Origin: Paracoccus sp. PAMC 22219
Lineage (GTDB): Bacteria > Pseudomonadota > Alphaproteobacteria > Rhodobacterales > Rhodobacteraceae
Direction: 5' to 3'
Length of the DNA: 43,225 bases
NCBI RefSeq assembly: GCF_000787695.1
Contig: NZ_BBPH01000074.1
Coordinates: 1-43,225, forward strand
Within the stretch, counting starts at the first letter, position 1. Each line of letters starts with the position of its first letter. Positions 39,491 through 43,225 of this stretch are shown here, piece by piece. The notes beneath the pieces are model-generated. The model saw nothing but the letters and a program-made list of their open reading frames with translations. It ran no database searches and was not told the DNA's origin. A program made the position numbers and the translations under genes.

Positions 39491-40749
39491 ATGATTTCGG
39501 TGTTGCGCACCACTTGGCCGCTGCTGCTTGGCATCCTTCTGCTGATGGTCGGCAACGGCATGCAAGGCACCCTGCTGGGTATCCGCGGCGGGATCGAGGG
39601 CATCCCGACCTTCCAGATGTCCATCGTCATGGCCAGCTATTACGGCGGGTTCCTGCTGGGCAGCCTGACCGTCCCGGACCTGATCAAGAACGTGGGCCAT
39701 GTGCGGGTCTTTGCAGCCTTGGGGTCGCTGATCAGCGCCGTGCTGGTCCTGTTCGCGGTCGAGCCACACTGGATCAGCTGGACGGTCCTGCGGTTCCTGA
39801 TCGGGTTCTGCTTCTGCGGGGTCTATGTCACGGCGGAAAGCTGGCTGAACGCGGGCTCGACGAACGAGAACCGGGGGCAGGCGCTGTCGCTCTACATGAT
39901 CGTGCAGCTGCTGGGGATCGTTATCGCCCAAGCCCTGCTGAACGTCAGCAGCCCCGCAGGCTATCTGCTGTTCATCATTCCGTCGGTGCTGGTGTCGCTG
40001 GCCTTCACGCCGATCCTGCTGTCGGCCCAGCCCGCGCCGCAGTTCCAGACGATCAAGCGGATGTCGTTCGCGAAACTGTACCGCGCCTCGCCCTTGGGCT
40101 GCGTGGGGATCTTCCTGATCGGGGGGGTATTCTCGGTCCTGTCGGGGATGTCGTCGGTCTGGGGCGCGCAGATCGGGCTGTCGGTGGCGCAGATCAGCCT
40201 GTTCGTGGCCGCGATCTATGCCGGGGGCCTGGTCCTGCAATATCCGATCGGGTGGATTTCCGACCGCTATGACCGGCGCAAGCTGGTGCTGGGCATGTCG
40301 GCGATCGGGGGCCTTTGCGGGCTGATCACCGTCGCGGCGCAGCCTGGCACCCTTGGCCTGGTCATCGCGGGGGCGATCATGGGCGGGGTCGCGAACCCGG
40401 TCTATGCGCTGCTGCTAGCTTATACCAACGACTATCTGGACCAGTCCGACATGGCGTCGCGTCGGCGGGCCTGCTGTTCATCTATGGCATCGGCAGCATG
40501 GGCGGTCCGATCATCACCGGCTGGTTGATGGGCGTCATCGGGCCGGACGGGTACTGGGTGTATATGGGCGTCCTGCTGGCGCTGCTGACGGCCTATGCCG
40601 GCTGGCGCACCACGCAGCGCCGCGCGCTGACCCCGGACGAACAGGGCAGCTTTGCCGTCATCACCCCCAACGCCACCCCCCTGGCCGTCGATGCGGTGCT
40701 GGAGGAGGCCCAGTCCGACGACCCTCAGCAGCAGCAGGCCAGCGCCTGA
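39491..40749 (+). pseudogene. MFS transporter (YcaD-like), broken by a one-base frameshift
   Basis: The first frame gives MISVLRTTWPLLLGILLLMV and about 320 residues with ten hydrophobic segments, including the cytoplasmic loop ISDRYDRRKLVLG typical of major facilitators. Near 40457-40461, after NDYLDQSDMAS, the reading continues in another frame as AGLLFIYGIGSMGGPIITGW to the stop at 40749. One extra base would restore about 419 residues and twelve helices. The pattern resembles YcaD-type transporters; substrate unknown. GAGA lies upstream of ATG 39491. A 1-bp deletion is seen; real inactivation versus sequencing error is open. It follows queA after 85 bases. Confidence 0.8.
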
Positions 40750-40791
40750 CCGGCGGCTTGCTGCCTTGGGGCAAATGGTTTAACGCTGAAC

Positions 40792-40797
40792 TATAAT
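40792..40797 (+). promoter_or_regulatory. -10 element of the candidate lpd promoter
   Basis: A perfect TATAAT lies 18 bases before the lpd start in an otherwise AT-richer patch (40771-40800). No good -35 is found at 16-18 bases; TTGGGG at 40766 is 20 bases away. The leader would be very short. Confidence 0.45.
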
Positions 40798-40815
40798 TCA
40801 TCAGCGGGGGACCCG

Positions 40816-42207
40816 ATGGCCCAGAATTTCGACTTGGTGGTGATCGGCGCAGGGCCGGGCGGCTATGTGGCCGCGATCCGGGGCGCGCAGCTGGGCCTCA
40901 AGGTGGCCTGTATCGAACGCGAGCATCTGGGCGGCATCTGCCTGAACTGGGGCTGCATCCCGACCAAGGCCATGCTGCGGTCCGCCGAGGTGTACCACCT
41001 GATGCATCGCGCCAAGGAATTCGGGCTGAAGGCCGACAGCATCGGCTATGACCTGGACGCGGTCGTGAAGCGGTCGCGCGGCGTCGCCAAGCAGCTGTCC
41101 GGCGGCATCGGCCACCTGTTCAAGAAGAACAAGGTGACGGTCATCATGGGCGAGGCCAAGCTGGCCGGCAAAGGCCGCGTGACCGTCAAGACCGACAAGG
41201 GGACCGAGGAGATCACCGCGAAATCCATCGTTCTGGCCACCGGCGCGCGGGCGCGCGAGCTGCCGGGGCTGGAGCCGGACGGCAAGCTGGTCTGGAACTA
41301 CAAGCATGCGCTGGTGCCGCCGCACATGCCGAAAAAGCTGCTGGTCATCGGATCGGGCGCCATCGGCATCGAATTCGCCAGCTTCTTCAACACGCTTGGC
41401 GCCAAGACGACCGTCGTCGAGGTCATGGACCGCGTCCTGCCCGTCGAGGATGCCGAGATCAGCGCATTCGCCAAGAAGCAGTTCGTCAAGCAGGGCATGA
41501 CGATCATGGAAAAGGCCGCGGTCAAGAAGCTGGACCGCAAGGGCGACATCGTCACGGCCCATATCGAGGTCGGCGGCAAGACCGAGACGCATGATTTCGA
41601 CACGGTGATCTCTGCCGTTGGCATCGTCGGCAACACCGAAGGGCTGGGCCTGGAGGAGGCGGGGATCAAGGTCGACCGCACCCATGTCATCACCGACGAA
41701 TACTGCCGCACCGGGGTCGAGGGCGTCTATGCCATCGGCGACCTGGCCGGCGCGCCCTGGCTGGCGCACAAGGCCAGCCACGAGGGCGTCATGGTGGCCG
41801 AACTGATCGCCGGCGGTCATCCGCACGCGATCAAGCCGGGATCCATCGCGGGCTGCACCTATTGCCACCCCCAGATCGCATCGGTCGGCCTGACCGAGGC
41901 CAAGGCCAAGGAACAGGGGCTGGACATCAAGGTCGGCCGCTTCCCCTTCATGGGCAACGGCAAGGCCATCGCCCTGGGCGAGCCCGAGGGCATGATCAAG
42001 ACGATCTTCGACGCCAAGACGGGCGAGCTGCTGGGCGCGCACATGGTCGGCGCCGAGGTGACCGAGCTAATCCAGGGTTACGTCATCGGCCGCCAACTGG
42101 AGACGACCGAACAGGACCTGATGGAGACGGTGTTCCCGCATCCCACCCTGTCCGAGATGATGCACGAATCCGTGCTGGACGCATACGGGCGTGCCATCCA
42201 CTTCTGA
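40816..42207 (+). CDS. lpdA: dihydrolipoyl dehydrogenase (E3)
   Basis: Encodes 463 residues without an N-terminal lipoyl domain. E3 reoxidises dihydrolipoamide with NAD+ in the pyruvate, 2-oxoglutarate or branched-chain dehydrogenase complexes or the glycine cleavage system. FAD motif VIGAGPGGYVAA (9-20), redox-active Cys42 and Cys47 in GGICLNWGCIPTK, NAD motif VIGSGAIGIEFASFF, the FAD-binding YAIGDLAGAPWLAH, and catalytic His442-Glu447 in FPHPTLSEMMHE are all present. GGGGGA precedes ATG 40816. No E1 or E2 genes are adjacent, so which complex it serves cannot be told. A perfect 7-bp inverted repeat (TGATCGC/GCGATCA, 42205-42221) overlaps the stop, before the terminator. Confidence 0.97.
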   Translation: MAQNFDLVVIGAGPGGYVAAIRGAQLGLKVACIEREHLGGICLNWGCIPTKAMLRSAEVYHLMHRAKEFGLKADSIGYDLDAVVKRSRGVAKQLSGGIGHLFKKNKVTVIMGEAKLAGKGRVTVKTDKGTEEITAKSIVLATGARARELPGLEPDGKLVWNYKHALVPPHMPKKLLVIGSGAIGIEFASFFNTLGAKTTVVEVMDRVLPVEDAEISAFAKKQFVKQGMTIMEKAAVKKLDRKGDIVTAHIEVGGKTETHDFDTVISAVGIVGNTEGLGLEEAGIKVDRTHVITDEYCRTGVEGVYAIGDLAGAPWLAHKASHEGVMVAELIAGGHPHAIKPGSIAGCTYCHPQIASVGLTEAKAKEQGLDIKVGRFPFMGNGKAIALGEPEGMIKTIFDAKTGELLGAHMVGAEVTELIQGYVIGRQLETTEQDLMETVFPHPTLSEMMHESVLDAYGRAIHF

Positions 42208-42231
42208 TCGCGACGCGATCACGGTGACACA

Positions 42232-42254
42232 GGGGGGCGGTTTCGCCCCCCTTT
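42232..42254 (+). terminator. terminator after lpd
   Basis: GGGGGGCG (42232-42239) pairs with CGCCCCCC (42244-42251) around GTTT, followed by TTTCG. It lies 24 bases after the lpd stop and five bases before the stop of the convergent acylase gene. The T tract is short, but the stem is strong. Confidence 0.75.
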
Positions 42255-42258
42255 CGCG

Positions 42259-43225
42259 TCAGTCGGCAGGGGTCAGCGTGGTGACACCCGCAGCGGCGGC
42301 ACGGGCCAGGCCGGGGTCCAGCGACATGCCGATATATTCCCCACGACGCCACAGCCCCGCCAGATCGTCGTAATGCCGCGACAGCGGGTGGCCCGACTGC
42401 CCGGTCGAGGTGATGAACACCGAACTGTCCGGGTCCGCCAGGTCGATCACGCTGCGATAGCCCGCTCCGCCGACGGCCTGGAACGGGTCGTTGCCGGTGC
42501 CGATCATGCCGGTTCGGGCCACGGTGAACTCTCCGCCCGAGATCGACTGCGTGATGTTCATGATCCAGCCAAGCGCGGGCAGCGCGCCCAGGCCCGGATG
42601 CATGTGCTGTGCCTGATGCGCGTCGCCCCACCGCCAGCTGGTCACGTCGGGACCGTATTTGGCGGTCAGGTCCAGGATGGCGCGGTCCAGCGACTGGCGG
42701 GCGATGGTCGCGCAATCCTCGGTCGCGGCACTTTGGACCACGTCGCACCAGGCGGCGGCGCCGTCGCGGTCGCGGAACACCGCGTCGATGAAATGCGGCT
42801 GCAGGCGGATCAGGTCGTCGGCCACCGGTCCCAGCTCGTCCCGGACCAGACGATCCTGCAGCGCGCCCATCCAGGCGGCATAGATCAGCGGTTCCGGCAG
42901 ATGCTCGTTCATGGCGCCGTCCCATTCGGCCAGCAGGGTCAGGGCGTCCTGACGTTGGCGCTCCGGGGTGCCGGGTGCCGCCGGATCCCCGGTGAACCAC
43001 AGGTTGGCCCCCACCAGCGGCAGCAGCGCGCGGGCCGCCGGGCTGACCACGTCCAGCTGCGCCGCGATGAAGCTGTCGCGGGAATGCACCTCTCGGTTGC
43101 CCAGCAGGCCGGACAGGCGGTCCTGGCGCAGGCCGTCGGCATCCGCCTCCTCGGTCGCCAGGGCCAGGCCGTCCTGGGGGCGGCGGGCTTCGGTCGCCAG
43201 CGACACGGTGCCCTGCCAGGCGGTG
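42259..43225 (-). CDS. penicillin acylase family protein, C-terminal part, truncated by window edge
   Basis: About 321 residues are visible, ending at TGA 42259-42261; the frame stays open through the right edge (TAWQGTVSLATEARRP), so the GTG at 43204-43206 is not the start. SISGGEFTVARTGMIGTG, then YRSVIDLADPDSSVFITSTG and QSGHPLSRHYDDLAGLWRRG are the typical C-terminal end of the penicillin G/AHL acylase beta subunit. Such Ntn hydrolases cleave amides of beta-lactams, acyl-homoserine lactones or other acylated amines, usually in the periplasm after self-cleavage at a serine. The signal peptide, alpha subunit and nucleophile serine lie outside the window, so activity and substrate are open. 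Confidence 0.88.
   Translation of the reverse strand, partial: TAWQGTVSLATEARRPQDGLALATEEADADGLRQDRLSGLLGNREVHSRDSFIAAQLDVVSPAARALLPLVGANLWFTGDPAAPGTPERQRQDALTLLAEWDGAMNEHLPEPLIYAAWMGALQDRLVRDELGPVADDLIRLQPHFIDAVFRDRDGAAAWCDVVQSAATEDCATIARQSLDRAILDLTAKYGPDVTSWRWGDAHQAQHMHPGLGALPALGWIMNITQSISGGEFTVARTGMIGTGNDPFQAVGGAGYRSVIDLADPDSSVFITSTGQSGHPLSRHYDDLAGLWRRGEYIGMSLDPGLARAAAAGVTTLTPAD

Overview
The window looks like a chromosomal segment of a high-GC alphaproteobacterium of the Rhodobacterales, most likely Paracoccus or a close relative. The main reason is the complete complex I (nuo/nqo) cluster. It runs in the order A-B-C-D-E-x-x-F-x-G-x-H-I-x-J-K-L-M-N-birA, with extra reading frames at the positions I recall for the Paracoccus denitrificans NQO operon. 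A GTTC-N7-GTTC box of the alphaproteobacterial LexA type in front of uvrA fits this placement. The species assignment is inference from gene order and protein resemblance; no search was run.

Layout. At 1-1255 (minus) lies the N-terminal third of pyruvate carboxylase, cut by the window edge. It is divergent from uvrA (1432-4299), whose upstream region carries the LexA-type box. Next come a tRNA-Gly(GCC) with its terminator and a minus-strand FAD/folate dehydrogenase of the dimethylglycine/sarcosine type (4816-7307) with a single-base frameshift. Pantothenate genes panC-panB follow (7460-9152). A minus-strand pair holds a D-2-hydroxyacid dehydrogenase and a frameshifted MFS transporter (9342-11487), and then an exported SH3-domain protein (11640-12191).

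The centre (12241-32622) is one tight co-directional block. It holds all fourteen complex I genes nuoA-N, five interspersed genes not known as core subunits, and then birA, coaX and rnjA, joined by overlaps of 1-10 bases or very short gaps. The interspersed genes encode a membrane-anchored helix-hairpin-helix protein, a small membrane protein, an exported DUF5333-like protein, a lipoprotein and a cysteine-free carboxymuconolactone-decarboxylase-fold protein. The nuoA leader contains two mutually exclusive hairpins, one of which would hide the nuoA ribosome binding site. Two more hairpins sit between nuoF and the DUF5333-like gene.

After rnjA there is a 130-bp inverted-repeat element, then trmB, which converges on glmU-glmS across a bidirectional terminator. 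Then come gph, the iron-storage pair bfd-bfr (overlapping out of frame, with a palindrome upstream), queA, a second frameshifted MFS transporter, a stand-alone dihydrolipoyl dehydrogenase gene, and the C-terminal part of a penicillin-acylase-family protein that leaves the right edge.

How the genes fit together. The window is mostly housekeeping: respiration (complex I, E3), anaplerosis (pyruvate carboxylase with the biotin ligase that could load it), CoA synthesis (panB, panC, coaX), RNA metabolism (rnjA, trmB, queA, tRNA-Gly), cell-envelope precursors (glmS, glmU), DNA repair (uvrA) and iron storage (bfr, bfd). No phage, transposon, CRISPR array or plasmid function was seen. Three genes carry single-base deletions, all outside the core housekeeping set. 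No stretch longer than 300 bases lacks a gene. The longest gaps are 4541-4815 (275 bp, only one hairpin) and 9153-9341 (189 bp, nothing convincing).
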